A stretch of DNA of 64,000 bases from CBDBZX01 sp965213645 (GTDB taxonomy: Bacteria; Deinococcota; Deinococci; Deinococcales; Trueperaceae): NCBI GenBank assembly GCA_965213645.1, contig CBDBZX010000004.1:186001-250000 (forward strand). The letters run 5' to 3'. This document shows positions 7,766 through 16,075 of the stretch, in pieces. Numbering within the stretch: position 1 is the first letter of the stretch; each line of letters opens with the position of its first letter. Made by a program: the position numbers and the translations under genes. The notes under the pieces are model-generated. The model was given only the letters and a program-made list of their open reading frames with translations, did no database searches and had not been told where the DNA came from.

Positions 7766-8614
7766 TCACCGCGCCCTCAACACAACCGCGATGCCACCTA
7801 AAATCGCGACGGACGCGAGCACCAAGCGGAGCGTGATGGACTCCCCGACGAATAAGACGCCGCCCGCCGCTGCAATCACCGGCACGCTGAGTTGCACCGT
7901 CGCCGCGCTCGTCGCCCGTAGTGAGGGCAAAACGGTGTACCAAAGCACGTAGCCGAGGCCCGAGGTGACGGAGCCCGAGAGGGTGGCGTAAAGGAGGCCG
8001 AGCGAGTCGAGTTGAAAGATCTCTACCGGAAAAAGAAGCACGAAAGGAACGAGCACAAGCGCAAAGGGTGCGGCGCGTAAAAAATTGCCTGCGGACTCCG
8101 CGATGGGCTGGTCGCGACCTCTCCCGCGCAACGAATACACGCCCCAAGCTGCGCCCGCGAGTGACATGAGCAAGGCCGGGCCGAGGGGCGGCGCACTCAG
8201 ACCCGGCAGCAAGAGGTAGACCAGACCGCCGAGCGCGGCCACAAACCCCACGGTTTGCCACGATGAAAACCGCTCACCCTGCCACAACCCGTAACCGATC
8301 ATCGTGAGCTGCACTGCGCCGAAGAGCAGCAAGGCACCAGTGCCGGTCTCGAGCACGATATACGCGAACGAAAACGCCGCCGCGTAGACGAAGAGCGCCC
8401 CCGCCGACGCCCAACTCCCTCTTGAAAGCGCGTCCGCGCGGCTCCGCCAGCGCACGATAAGCCACAGCGTGAGTGCGCCCGTAACGAGACGCACGAGGGT
8501 AAATGTGCCTGCGTCTATCTCGGTAGAAAAAAGTGCGAGACGGTTGAGCACTGAGTTAGCGGCAAAGGCGACCATCGTGAGCGTTGTGAGAGCGAAGACG
8601 AGGGGTGGAGACAT
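7766..8614 (-). CDS. EamA/DMT-superfamily membrane transporter
   Basis: A 282-residue protein with about ten hydrophobic segments and two EamA halves, as expected for drug/metabolite exporters. Typical features are an N-terminal NSVLNRLAL loop and a second-half segment with ATLSGSVTSGLGYVLWYTVLP and the family-typical VIAAAGGVLFVGESIT. The substrate cannot be read from sequence. The N-terminal Met lies 13 bases after GGAAAGG. It probably has its own promoter, since the next gene upstream is 150 bases away and ends in unrelated sequence. Confidence 0.88.
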   Translation of the reverse strand: MSPPLVFALTTLTMVAFAANSVLNRLALFSTEIDAGTFTLVRLVTGALTLWLIVRWRSRADALSRGSWASAGALFVYAAAFSFAYIVLETGTGALLLFGAVQLTMIGYGLWQGERFSSWQTVGFVAALGGLVYLLLPGLSAPPLGPALLMSLAGAAWGVYSLRGRGRDQPIAESAGNFLRAAPFALVLVPFVLLFPVEIFQLDSLGLLYATLSGSVTSGLGYVLWYTVLPSLRATSAATVQLSVPVIAAAGGVLFVGESITLRLVLASVAILGGIAVVLRAR

Positions 8615-8681
8615 AGGTTACGGCCTTTCCAGCAAAGTTTACCGTAAACCTGAACTAGTAATGGCGAGAGGTTGAGTCAAG

Positions 8682-8765
8682 CGCTAAACGGCCTGCAAAA
8701 CCTCTTCAATCGGCGTAGTCCCTTCTAAAATTTCAAAGGTTTGTCCGTAGGTGTTGGGTAGCTCG
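8682..8765 (-). pseudogene. short C-terminal gene remnant
   Basis: Downstream of the ABC permease stop, the minus strand reads LELPNTYGQTFEILEGTTPI and continues to EEVLQAV and a TAG stop (codons 8765 to 8682). It reads like the true C-terminus of a protein, but no upstream part is present. Probably a deletion remnant. Confidence 0.35.
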
Positions 8766-8770
8766 AGCCC

Positions 8771-9925
8771 CTACTCCCTCGCCATCGCCACCGCCACCGG
8801 AATCCGCGCCGCTCTCGCCGCTGGCAACAATCCCGAGCCGAGCCCCATCACGAGCGCAATCGCCACGGCGAAGAGCACTAAACGCAAGGTCAGCGCGGCG
8901 ACCTCTAAACCGATGAGGTCATCCGTGATGCGGTTGATGGCAAAAATCCCGAGCCGCCCGAGCAGCACGCCAAACGCCGCTCCGACGAAACTCAGCAGCG
9001 TGGACTCCGCGAGCACCAGCCCGAACAAAAAGCGCGGTTTCGCCCCAAGTGCTCGCACCACGCCGAACTCTCGAGTGCGCTCAAAGACGCTCATCAAGAC
9101 GGTATTCGCCACTGCAATCGCCCCAACAATAAGTGCGATGGCGCTGATGCCGAGCCGCACCACGTCGCTAATCTGGATACCCTTCTCGATAACGCCCAAA
9201 ACCTCACCTCTCGTCTGAAAGCCCAACTCGGGATACGCCGCTAAGAGGTCTTGGGCCGCCGCTTCAGCGCGTGCAGGCTCCGCCAAATCGAGCGCAAAGA
9301 AGGTGACGCGGTCAGGGATGCCGATGGCATTTTGCAGCAGTCCAAGCGGAACGAGAATCGCGTTGTCAATGAGTCCGCCGCCCGAGCGGGCGATGCCGAC
9401 AATTTCAAAGGTATTTTCAGGGTTGAGGCGGAGCGTGTCGCCTACGGTAAGCGCGTTGCGCTCCGCCGTCTGCGTGCCGACGACGGCAACTTTGGCGTCC
9501 TCGTCATCGGCGCTCAAACCGCGCCCCTGCGTGACCTCGAAGTCGTAGTAGATTGCGCCCACGTCCGTTCCTGGTGGCAAGCCCTGAAAGAGAAAGGAAC
9601 TGCTCAAACTAAAACCGCCCCGCGCGTAGAGAAGGAGCGGCGTCACGTCGGTGATGCCGTACGTCTCGGCGTCGGCGCGGAGTTCGTCGGCGTAGCGCAG
9701 GGGCAATTCGGGCACGGCGGTTAAAGAGGTCGCGTCGAAGGGGCCGAAGCTCACCTGCAAGTCGGGGCCGATGTTGCCGATTTCCGTCGTGAAAACCTGC
9801 CGCAAACCCTCCCCGAGCGAGAGAAAAATCACCGTTGAGCCCACCGCAACAGCGATGCCAAGTGCGGTTAAAAAGGTGCGTAGCGGGCGGAGCCTGAGCG
9901 AGTTGAGGGCGAGCGACCAAATCAT
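8771..9925 (-). CDS. MacB/FtsX-type ABC transporter permease
   Basis: A 384-residue protein with an N-terminal membrane helix (residues about 15-40), a MacB-type periplasmic domain (40-240) and three C-terminal helices. The FtsX signature follows: ISAIALIVGAIAVANTVLMS, the coupling sequence FERTREFGVVRALGAKP, and a final helix with LLPAARAARIPVAVAMARE. Such permeases work with a LolD/MacB ATPase in lipoprotein, drug or peptide export. No ATPase gene is adjacent in this window, so the partner must lie elsewhere. The upstream 220 bases hold no gene. Confidence 0.9.
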   Translation of the reverse strand: MIWSLALNSLRLRPLRTFLTALGIAVAVGSTVIFLSLGEGLRQVFTTEIGNIGPDLQVSFGPFDATSLTAVPELPLRYADELRADAETYGITDVTPLLLYARGGFSLSSSFLFQGLPPGTDVGAIYYDFEVTQGRGLSADDEDAKVAVVGTQTAERNALTVGDTLRLNPENTFEIVGIARSGGGLIDNAILVPLGLLQNAIGIPDRVTFFALDLAEPARAEAAAQDLLAAYPELGFQTRGEVLGVIEKGIQISDVVRLGISAIALIVGAIAVANTVLMSVFERTREFGVVRALGAKPRFLFGLVLAESTLLSFVGAAFGVLLGRLGIFAINRITDDLIGLEVAALTLRLVLFAVAIALVMGLGSGLLPAARAARIPVAVAMARE

Positions 9926-10144
9926 GAAGGGATCACGTCTTCAGTCTATGATTTCACCTCTCGACCTTTGAGACTCAGCGTTACCGTTAGCACCAGGTTG
10001 TGTCGATGCTTACACTTCATAATCATCCTCTAAGCCCACGACGCCAATCTATTATGCAAGCAACCTCTTCTTGAATTCCGTGTTCCGACCTCTTCCATAG
10101 GATGCATTGCCAACATTCTCAGCTAGTTTAAGGTCAACACACGT

Positions 10145-10960
10145 TTAGGGCAAGGCGCGGCCTGTCACTTGGCCCTGCGAGCCCAACACCCCTCTATCCT
10201 CACCATCCACCGCCACGCTCACACCGCCACCATTACCCGTGTGGACATAGATAGGCAGGTTAAAGGTGAGCGTCTCACCCGCTTCCGCCGTGCCGTAGTA
10301 GAGCCGTTCGCCCTCACCTCTGGCGGGACCCGCGTAGACCTCGAGCCAAGCCGGTGCGTCCACCACAAAGACCGCTGTACCTTCCGCCGAAGTGACTTCA
10401 GTGACGTCACTTTGGGCGGGCGTGTCGGCTAAGGGGTCAGCCGCCACCACGCCTGCCGCAGGGCTCAGCGAGATATTCAGGTTGCGGTTTTGCGTCAAGT
10501 CAACGCGCTGCTCGACGCTCTCATAACCCGCCAAGCTCACGCGCACGGTGCGGCTCTCGCCCGCGCTCACGGGCGCGTCCGTGATGGGGCTCACCGCGTC
10601 GAAGGGCAAACCGTCTACGCTCACCTGCGCCCCCGGCGGCGTGGTATTGACGGACAAGAGAATGAGGTCAGCGGGTGCGGGAGAGGTGGTTGAGGTTGTC
10701 ACGTCTGAGACAGCAGGGTCAGAGGGCGGGGCAGCAACCTCAGGCGCGGCTTCCGGTACAGCTTGTGTCAAAGGGGTCGGCTGAAAGAGCAGCGCGTTAA
10801 AGCCCCACAGCGCCAGCGCGACCACGCCGACCACCAGCATGAGCGTCGTAGCAAAGCGCCCGAACGCGCCCAGTCGAGGCAAACTGCGGCGTTCTTTGGA
10901 GGTTGACTCCGTAAAAAGATGCAGCCTCATCGTCGAACTCGTCCTCTGTTTCAAATTCAT
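10145..10960 (-). CDS. rodZ: RodZ-like membrane/periplasmic half with PEGA and DUF4115-like domains
   Basis: A 271-residue frame. After basic residues comes one membrane helix (TLMLVVGVVALALWGFNAL), a Pro/Ala linker, a PEGA domain (VNTTPPGAQVSVDGLPFD), and a C-terminal RodZ-type domain with PAWLEVYAGPARGEGERLYY and GETLTFNLPIYVHTGNGGGV. RodZ anchors MreB and peptidoglycan synthesis to the membrane. The helix-turn-helix half is the adjacent upstream frame, in the same phase and separated by a single TAA immediately before this ATG. The first 22 residues look artificial; the shifted frame gives a more natural acidic juxtamembrane sequence. Probably one gene broken by paired frameshifts or a sequence error. 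Confidence 0.75.
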   Translation of the reverse strand: MNLKQRTSSTMRLHLFTESTSKERRSLPRLGAFGRFATTLMLVVGVVALALWGFNALLFQPTPLTQAVPEAAPEVAAPPSDPAVSDVTTSTTSPAPADLILLSVNTTPPGAQVSVDGLPFDAVSPITDAPVSAGESRTVRVSLAGYESVEQRVDLTQNRNLNISLSPAAGVVAADPLADTPAQSDVTEVTSAEGTAVFVVDAPAWLEVYAGPARGEGERLYYGTAEAGETLTFNLPIYVHTGNGGGVSVAVDGEDRGVLGSQGQVTGRALP

Positions 10961-11317
10961 TTAGGAGCAGGTGCGGCTCGAGCCCCAGAAACCTCTTTGG
11001 ATGCAGAAGCAGGTCTGAGACCTCACAGGTTGAGATTTGGTAGACGCCTGAGCGCGGCGCAACTCCTGACGGTAGATGTGCAGCATCCGCGTCACGTCCA
11101 AGCCCACTGTTTGCGCGTAGAGACGCAGGATGTTTTTGGTGTACGCCCCTTCCGGTAGCGCCTCATAGTGCCCCCCTTCTAATGCAATCAGGTGCGAGCG
11201 CCGCACGTCGGTGCTCTCCACAAGGTCGTCTAAGCTGAGCCCTCTGGCTTCTCTGGCCTCGAGCAAAATATCGCCAAGCTGCTGTGACTCCTTACCTCTC
11301 ATACTCATACTGGTCAT
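10961..11317 (-). CDS. rodZ: RodZ-like N-terminal helix-turn-helix half
   Basis: A 118-residue frame. Residues 12-90 form the RodZ Cro/CI-like HTH: LGDILLEAREARGLSLDDL, HLIALEGGHYEALPEGAYTK, and NILRLYAQTVGLD. In RodZ this cytoplasmic domain binds MreB. After QASTKSQP the frame becomes Cys-rich and atypical (TCFCIQRGFW) until TAA. In a shifted frame the same DNA reads an open, acidic stretch (NEFETEDEFDDEAASFYG), so the original reading frame was probably lost here. GAGG lies 6 bases before the ATG at 11317. Alternatives are a true pseudogene, a sequencing error, or recoding. Confidence 0.75.
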   Translation of the reverse strand: MTSMSMRGKESQQLGDILLEAREARGLSLDDLVESTDVRRSHLIALEGGHYEALPEGAYTKNILRLYAQTVGLDVTRMLHIYRQELRRAQASTKSQPVRSQTCFCIQRGFWGSSRTCS

Positions 11318-11483
11318 AACCGTCCTCTACATCCCTAATGACACCGTTTCGTTACGGCTGATGTCACTGATAATTGAGCGTATTTGCTGCGACTTAGGCG
11401 CTTACAGATAGACCTGAGTTTACCATCATGCCGTGTGAGTCGTTCTCAGTTTGCCGAGGTTCGAGTCATAGCTTTAAGTGAGT

Positions 11484-12404
11484 TTAGGTGAGACGGACCT
11501 CGAGCGGCTTGGCCTTGAGCGCCAGCGCTATTTCTGCCGCAAGCCGCGCATTCTCCTCCAAAAGCCTCACGTTGACCTCGGTTGTACGTCCTTCTGACAA
11601 CTCACCGAGTCGCTCGAGCAAGTAAGGGGTCACATCTTTGCCGCTCAAGCCACGCTCGTGCGCTTCACTTTGCGCCTCACTGAGCCACGCTTCGACCTCT
11701 CGGGGCTCGAGTCCTTCCGAAACAGGTTTAGCGACCAGCAGAGAGGTCAGTAATTGGAGGTCTCTTGACCTCTTAAAGAGCGCCGCCACCTCTCCGGGAT
11801 TATCGCAGCGCACCGGAACTTCAAAAGAGGTCTCAGGGACGTGAAAGCCTGCGAGCTTGTCCTGTTTGTAGCCGACCATCGGCACGCCCAAACTCTCCAA
11901 ACGCTCCTTCGACGCCGCAATATCGAGGATGGATTTTGCTCCCGCGCAGACCACAATCACCGGATACTTCGCTAACGCCATGAGGTCGGCGGATTCATCG
12001 TGCGGTGCGTCATTAGCCTTTTTATGAACCCCGCCGATGCCGCCTGTCGCAAAAACCTCAATCCCTGCGGACGCTGCCGCGTGCAGCGTGGTTGCTACCG
12101 TCGTGCCTGCGTCTTTCTCTTGCGCGGACAACGCCGCTAAGTTCCACAGGGACGCCTTGTGCGCTTGTGCTGTGGCGAGGTGCTCGAGTTCAGCCTCATC
12201 CAGCCCGACGACGAGTTCGCCTGAGAGCATCCCTATCGTCGCTGGAACCGCGCCCGCCTCTCGGATGATGCGCTCCAAACGCTGAGCCAGCGCCAAGTTG
12301 TCCGGTCGCGGTAAGCCGTGGGTAATGACGGTGGATTCTAAGGCGACGACGGCTCGTCCCTCTGCTAACGCCTTTTTGACCTCTTGGTGGATACGTAATG
12401 ACAT
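11484..12404 (-). CDS. psuG: pseudouridine-5'-phosphate glycosidase
   Basis: A 306-residue protein with the PsuG/IndA signature: VVALESTVITHGLPRPDN near the N-terminus, ATIGMLSGELVVGLDEAEL, FATGGIGGVHKKANDAPHDE and VVCAGAKSILDI. The enzyme splits pseudouridine 5'-phosphate into uracil and ribose 5-phosphate, or runs in reverse, using a Mn ion and an active-site Lys. Length is normal for the family. The pseudouridine kinase PsuK is not adjacent. It starts ATG 12404 with AGGA about 8 bases upstream. Confidence 0.95.
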   Translation of the reverse strand: MSLRIHQEVKKALAEGRAVVALESTVITHGLPRPDNLALAQRLERIIREAGAVPATIGMLSGELVVGLDEAELEHLATAQAHKASLWNLAALSAQEKDAGTTVATTLHAAASAGIEVFATGGIGGVHKKANDAPHDESADLMALAKYPVIVVCAGAKSILDIAASKERLESLGVPMVGYKQDKLAGFHVPETSFEVPVRCDNPGEVAALFKRSRDLQLLTSLLVAKPVSEGLEPREVEAWLSEAQSEAHERGLSGKDVTPYLLERLGELSEGRTTEVNVRLLEENARLAAEIALALKAKPLEVRLT

Positions 12405-12569
12405 TTCGGTATCCTAGCGCATAGCGGCGAGTTGAGATGCGGCTCGAGCCACTACCTTTTAACCTTGCAGCGTTTTAACCTTGAAGCGTTTCGTAAAGCC
12501 TAAACACTTTTTTCGAATCTTAACCAATTTAGCAAGCGTCCTTTGACTTACGGCCCTCAAATAATCCCG

Positions 12570-12578
12570 TGATACACT
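12570..12578 (+). promoter_or_regulatory. extended -10 promoter for the FUN14-family gene
   Basis: TGATACACT is a TGn-extended -10 box. A GTG lies five bases after it, so transcription would begin at or next to the start codon. No well-spaced -35 is visible; TTGACT at 12543 is too far upstream. Confidence 0.55.
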
Positions 12579-12583
12579 CCGTC

Positions 12584-12931
12584 GTGGCTTCGTCATCCCC
12601 TGTTTCTATTCCCGGTATCGAAACCCTCGCACCCTACGCCAGCCAACTCACCTTCGGCGGCGTGGCGGGGTTCGCGTCAGGTTACGCCTTCAAAAAGGTG
12701 GGCAAGCTCGCTGCTATCGTGCTCGGTTTGCTCTTTATCGGCGTGCAGACACTCGTCTATATCGGCGTGGCTGAGGTGGATTGGTTACAAATTCAAGAGA
12801 GCGTCAACCCGCTCCTCAGCCCTGAAGCGCTCAATAAAGCGTGGCGCAACCTCATCAAACTTTTAACGGGCAACGTGCCCTTTGCAGCGGCGTTTGTACC
12901 GGGCTTTCTGCTCGGTTTTCAGCGCGGTTAA
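12584..12931 (+). CDS. FUN14-family small membrane protein
   Basis: A 115-residue protein with the Gly-rich FUN14 pattern: QLTFGGVAGFASGYAFKKVG followed by a hydrophobic helix AAIVLGLLFIGVQTLVYIG, an amphipathic middle, and a C-terminal helix FAAAFVPGFLLGFQRG. Bacterial FUN14 proteins are integral membrane proteins with no settled function. I placed the start at GTG 12584 because an extended -10 box ends five bases upstream, implying a leaderless message. The GTG at 12569 would put the promoter inside the gene. Confidence 0.85.
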   Translation: MASSSPVSIPGIETLAPYASQLTFGGVAGFASGYAFKKVGKLAAIVLGLLFIGVQTLVYIGVAEVDWLQIQESVNPLLSPEALNKAWRNLIKLLTGNVPFAAAFVPGFLLGFQRG

Positions 12932-13127
12932 GACAGCAGGTATAAGCTAGTTACGATGTACGAAGTTACTGTCGCGTGGACTGCTCCCGCTAGGCGAAGC
13001 AACGCTCCTGGTAGCTTTGGATTGTTTTAGCTCAAACGCTCATAGATTTTACCTGCACAACTCAATCATGTTCGTCATTGAATCCCCTTCTAGCTCACGG
13101 TTCTTGAGCGAGTGTGACTCAAGGGAC

Positions 13128-13156
13128 TTGACAGAGAGCCAGATTTTTCATACCAT
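13128..13156 (+). promoter_or_regulatory. sigma-70-type promoter of groESL
   Basis: TTGACA at 13128-13133 and TACCAT at 13151-13156 are separated by exactly 17 bases. The predicted transcription start falls at the left edge of the CIRCE operator. Confidence 0.88.
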
Positions 13157-13165
13157 GTAAAGCAG

Positions 13166-13192
13166 TTAGCACTCAGCAGGTGTGAGTGCTAA
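13166..13192 (+). promoter_or_regulatory. CIRCE operator (HrcA binding site)
   Basis: A perfect TTAGCACTC-N9-GAGTGCTAA inverted repeat, the consensus CIRCE element bound by the heat-shock repressor HrcA. It overlaps the predicted start of transcription, so HrcA should block groESL at normal temperature. Confidence 0.97.
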
Positions 13193-13245
13193 AAAAATGC
13201 CAAAACTTACAGAAGAGAATGCAGCAAAATTTAGAGGAGGCAAGA

Positions 13246-13533
13246 ATGACACTTAAACCCTTAGGCGACAAAGTCGTAGTCGAAGTCATCGACGAGCCAC
13301 AAACCACCGCGAGCGGCATCGTTTTGCCCGATACGGCCAAAGAGAAGAGCCAGCGCGGTAAGGTCGTCGCAGTCGGTAGCGGCAAGCTCCTAGACAGCGG
13401 CGAGCGCATCAACTTAGAGGTCAGCGAGGGCGACACCGTCGTGTTTGCCAAGTATGGCGGCACCGAGATTAGCTTAGACGGTAAAGACCTCATGATCCTG
13501 AGCGAGCGTGACATTCACGCAGTTGTTGCGTAA
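13246..13533 (+). CDS. groES: co-chaperonin GroES
   Basis: A 95-residue protein starting MTLKPLGDKVVVEV, with the mobile-loop region ETDEPQ-like (IDEPQTTASGIVLPDTAKEKSQRG) and the C-terminal VVFAKYGGTEISLDGKDLMILSERD. GroES caps the GroEL ring during protein folding in the cytoplasm. I chose ATG 13246 because AGAGGAGG lies 6 bases upstream; an upstream ATG in frame runs into the CIRCE hairpin. It is the first gene of the CIRCE-controlled operon and groEL follows after 160 bases. Confidence 0.98.
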   Translation: MTLKPLGDKVVVEVIDEPQTTASGIVLPDTAKEKSQRGKVVAVGSGKLLDSGERINLEVSEGDTVVFAKYGGTEISLDGKDLMILSERDIHAVVA

Positions 13534-13534
13534 A

Positions 13535-13595
13535 CAGCAGGTAACATCTGGTCAGTGATACCCTCACTTCAAATAAAACTGACTAGCACTCGCAT
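13535..13595 (+). repeat. copy 1 of a diverged ~60-bp dispersed repeat
   Basis: CAGCAGGTAACATCTGGTCA at 13535-13554 is followed by a CCCTCA box. The same 20-base core occurs at 39197-39216, and inverted at 49974-49993. The repeat fills part of the groES-groEL spacer, which also holds a lone half-CIRCE TAGCACTC at 13584-13591. Confidence 0.55.
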
Positions 13596-13693
13596 TAGGT
13601 AATGGTACCTGCGGGAAACACCTAAAAGCTAACCGCTTCATTCACTCTACATTCAACAGTTTAATCTTCCACTAAAGGAGAGATTCACAAACT

Positions 13694-15352
13694 ATGGCAA
13701 AAGAACTGATTTTTCAAGAAGAAGCACGTAGAAGCCTCGAGCGCGGCGTTAACGCTGTCGCCAACGCCGTCAAAGTGACGCTTGGGCCCCGCGGTCGCAA
13801 CGTCGTTTTAGAGAAGAAGTTCGGCTCTCCCACCATCACCAAAGACGGTGTCACGGTGGCGAAAGATATCGAACTCAGCAAGCCCTTGGAGAACATCGGC
13901 GCGAAGCTCCTCATCGAGATCGCCTCGAAGACGAACGACATCACGGGTGACGGCACAACTACCGCCACGGTGCTCGGTCAAGCTATCGTTAGAGAAGGTC
14001 TGCGTAACGTGGCAGCCGGTGCGAACCCCTTGGCCCTCAAGCGCGGCATCGACAAAGGTGTCGAAGCGGCGGTGCAAGAGGTCCGCAACATGTCGCAGTC
14101 CATCGAGGACTCCAAGTCGGTCGCCGAAGTCGCCTCGATCTCCGCGAACGAGAGCGAAATCGGTCAACTCATCGCTGACGCGATGGATAAAGTCGGTCGT
14201 GACGGTGTCATCACCGTTGAAGAGAGCCGTGGCCTAGACACCGAGCTCGACGTCGTCGAGGGGATGCAGTTCGACAAAGGTTACTTGAGCCCGTACTTCA
14301 TCACCGACAGCGATTCGATGGAAGCGGTTTTAGAGGACGCCTACATCTTGATTCACGAGAAGAAGATTTCGGCGCTCAAAGACCTCTTGCCCGTTTTAGA
14401 GCAAGTGGCACAGACGAGCCGCCCGCTCCTTATTCTCGCTGAGGACATCGAAGGCGAAGCGCTTGCAACCCTAGTTGTGAACAAACTGCGCGGCACCTTG
14501 AACATCGCCGCCGTGAAAGCGCCCGGTTTCGGCGACCGCCGCAAAGAGATGCTCAAAGACATCGCCGCCGTCACGGGTGGCACGGTCATCAGCGAAGAGT
14601 TGGGCTACAAGCTCGAGAACACCCGCATCGACATGCTCGGTCAAGCCAAGCGCGTGCGCATCTCCAAAGACGAGACCACCGTCATCGAAGGTCAGGGCGA
14701 CCAGAGCAGCATCGAAGCCCGCGTCAAAGCGATTCGCGGTGAAATCGACAACACCGACTCCGACTACGCCCGCGAAAAGCTCCAAGAGCGCTTAGCGAAA
14801 CTCTCCGGCGGTGTCGCAGTCATCCGCGTCGGCGCAGCCACCGAGACCGAACTCAAAGAGCGCAAGCACCGCTTCGAGGACGCCCTCTCTACCGCTCGCT
14901 CCGCGGTTGAAGAAGGCATCGTCGCAGGTGGCGGCGTCACCCTCATCCACGCGATCAGCGCGGTTGAAGAGGTCGCCAAGACCCTCCAAGGCGACGAGCG
15001 CACCGGCGCACTCATCCTCATGCGTGCCCTGGAAGAGCCTGCTCGCCAGATTGCGGCCAACGCAGGCGCAGAAGGCAGCGTCATCGTCAACGCCATCAAA
15101 GGCAAGAACGACGGACGCTACGGCTTCGACGCCTCCACGGGCGAGTTCGTGGACGACATGATCGCCGCCGGCATCGTGGACCCCGCCAAAGTGACCCGCA
15201 CGGCGCTCCAAAACGCCGCGTCCATCGGTGGCCTCTTACTCACCACCGAAGCGGTCATCGCCGACAAGCCCGAGAAAGAAGACCCAATGCCCGCTGGTGG
15301 CATGGGTGGCGACATGGGCGGCATGGGTGGCATGGGCGGTATGGGCTTCTAA
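13694..15352 (+). CDS. groEL: chaperonin GroEL
   Basis: A 552-residue protein of normal length, with VTLGPRGRNVVLEKKFGSPT, the ATP-binding GDGTTTATVLGQAI, VEEGIVAGGGVTLI and a C-terminal GGM repeat tail ending GGMGF. It forms the 14-mer folding cage that works with GroES. AAAGGAGAG lies about 10 bases before the ATG. It shares the CIRCE-controlled promoter with groES. The 3' end is followed by a strong hairpin terminator. Confidence 0.99.
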   Translation: MAKELIFQEEARRSLERGVNAVANAVKVTLGPRGRNVVLEKKFGSPTITKDGVTVAKDIELSKPLENIGAKLLIEIASKTNDITGDGTTTATVLGQAIVREGLRNVAAGANPLALKRGIDKGVEAAVQEVRNMSQSIEDSKSVAEVASISANESEIGQLIADAMDKVGRDGVITVEESRGLDTELDVVEGMQFDKGYLSPYFITDSDSMEAVLEDAYILIHEKKISALKDLLPVLEQVAQTSRPLLILAEDIEGEALATLVVNKLRGTLNIAAVKAPGFGDRRKEMLKDIAAVTGGTVISEELGYKLENTRIDMLGQAKRVRISKDETTVIEGQGDQSSIEARVKAIRGEIDNTDSDYAREKLQERLAKLSGGVAVIRVGAATETELKERKHRFEDALSTARSAVEEGIVAGGGVTLIHAISAVEEVAKTLQGDERTGALILMRALEEPARQIAANAGAEGSVIVNAIKGKNDGRYGFDASTGEFVDDMIAAGIVDPAKVTRTALQNAASIGGLLLTTEAVIADKPEKEDPMPAGGMGGDMGGMGGMGGMGF

Positions 15353-15392
15353 ACGAAGCCACGCTCAGATTAGCTATACAGAAGAACAGGAG

Positions 15393-15420
15393 AGAGGCGG
15401 CCCAAAAGCCGCCTCTTCTT
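15393..15420 (+). terminator. rho-independent terminator of groESL
   Basis: The 9-bp perfect stem AGAGGCGGC / GCCGCCTCT with loop CCAAAA is followed by TTCTTCG. It lies 40 bases after the groEL stop. Confidence 0.85.
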
Positions 15421-15597
15421 CGTGCCTATTTTTGATGAAGACCGTCAATGTTTACGGTTTCTATGAAAAACGGTAGGATTTGGAGAGGTTGATGATTTAA
15501 GCGTAGTTGAGAGGTGCATAGTAAAACGAGATAAACCGCTCGAGAGCTTGCAAAGCTAACATTCGCCTGAGCGGTAGTCGTAGATATGGAGGAAGTG

Positions 15598-15876
15598 GTG
15601 GCTGTAAAAATGACGGTTCCTGAAGAGGTCGTGAAGCGTTTGGGCGAAGATTTTGAAAGAAAGCTGCTCGAGCCTGTTCTCATAGATTTAGTGCAGAGCG
15701 GTGATCTGACAGTAGCTAGAGCCGGTTCACTTCTCGGCCTAAACCGTCGTGAGGCGATTCAATGGTCCAGTTCGCACAACTTGAACTACTTTAACCAGAG
15801 CGAGGAAGACCTTGAGCATGAACGAGCCAACCTCCGAAAGCACCCCCCTAGAAAAGTTAGCGACTATTTCAGATAA
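15598..15876 (+). CDS. UPF0175-like antitoxin-type protein
   Basis: A 92-residue protein. After MTVPEEVVKRLGEDFERKLLE comes a helix-turn-helix-like segment, LVQSGDLTVARAGSLLGLNR, then REAIQWSSSHNLNYF and an acidic EEDLEHE, as in UPF0175 antitoxin-like proteins. I chose GTG 15598 because GGAGG lies 5 bases upstream, inside the longer ATG 15586 frame. Such proteins usually pair with a toxin gene. Here the overlapping downstream frame (ATG 15818) is interrupted by a stop, so the unit seems broken. The family call is by motif only. Confidence 0.65.
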   Translation: MAVKMTVPEEVVKRLGEDFERKLLEPVLIDLVQSGDLTVARAGSLLGLNRREAIQWSSSHNLNYFNQSEEDLEHERANLRKHPPRKVSDYFR

Positions 15877-16060
15877 GTTTTTTAGCAGTGTGGTAGGCAG
15901 ATATGAGTAGCTGCAAGAGATTGATCTAAAAGAAGACGGCTACCCCGCTACAAAGGGCTGATAGAAACCGAGCAATCGCTCGTCGCTGAAGGAAGGCTCA
16001 AGTCACCAACAGACCAAAAGACACAGCCAAAGTCTACACAGATTGACAAACCCCCTTGAG
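15818..16060 (+). pseudogene. broken partner gene of the antitoxin-like protein
   Basis: ATG 15818 overlaps the end of the previous gene in another frame, as paired genes often do. It reads MNEPTSESTPLEKLATISDK, continues FFSSVVGRYE and hits TAG at 15908-15910. The same frame then continues LQEIDLKEDGYPATKG. A shift then gives LIETEQSLVAEGRLKSPTDQ up to TGA near 16060. The pieces look like one protein with a nonsense mutation and a frameshift. The family is not recognised. The riboswitch promoter lies inside its tail. Confidence 0.45.
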
Positions 16061-16071
16061 CCCCGTAAGCT
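16043..16071 (+). promoter_or_regulatory. promoter of the cobalamin operon
   Basis: TTGACA at 16043-16048 and TAAGCT at 16066-16071 are 17 bases apart. Transcription would start near 16078, just before the conserved riboswitch core. Confidence 0.8.
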
Positions 16072-16075
16072 GACC

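Noticed and set aside
13808..15211. Long open frames antisense to groEL
   Set aside because: Typical shadows of a high-GC conserved gene; no start signals and the GroEL frame is certain.
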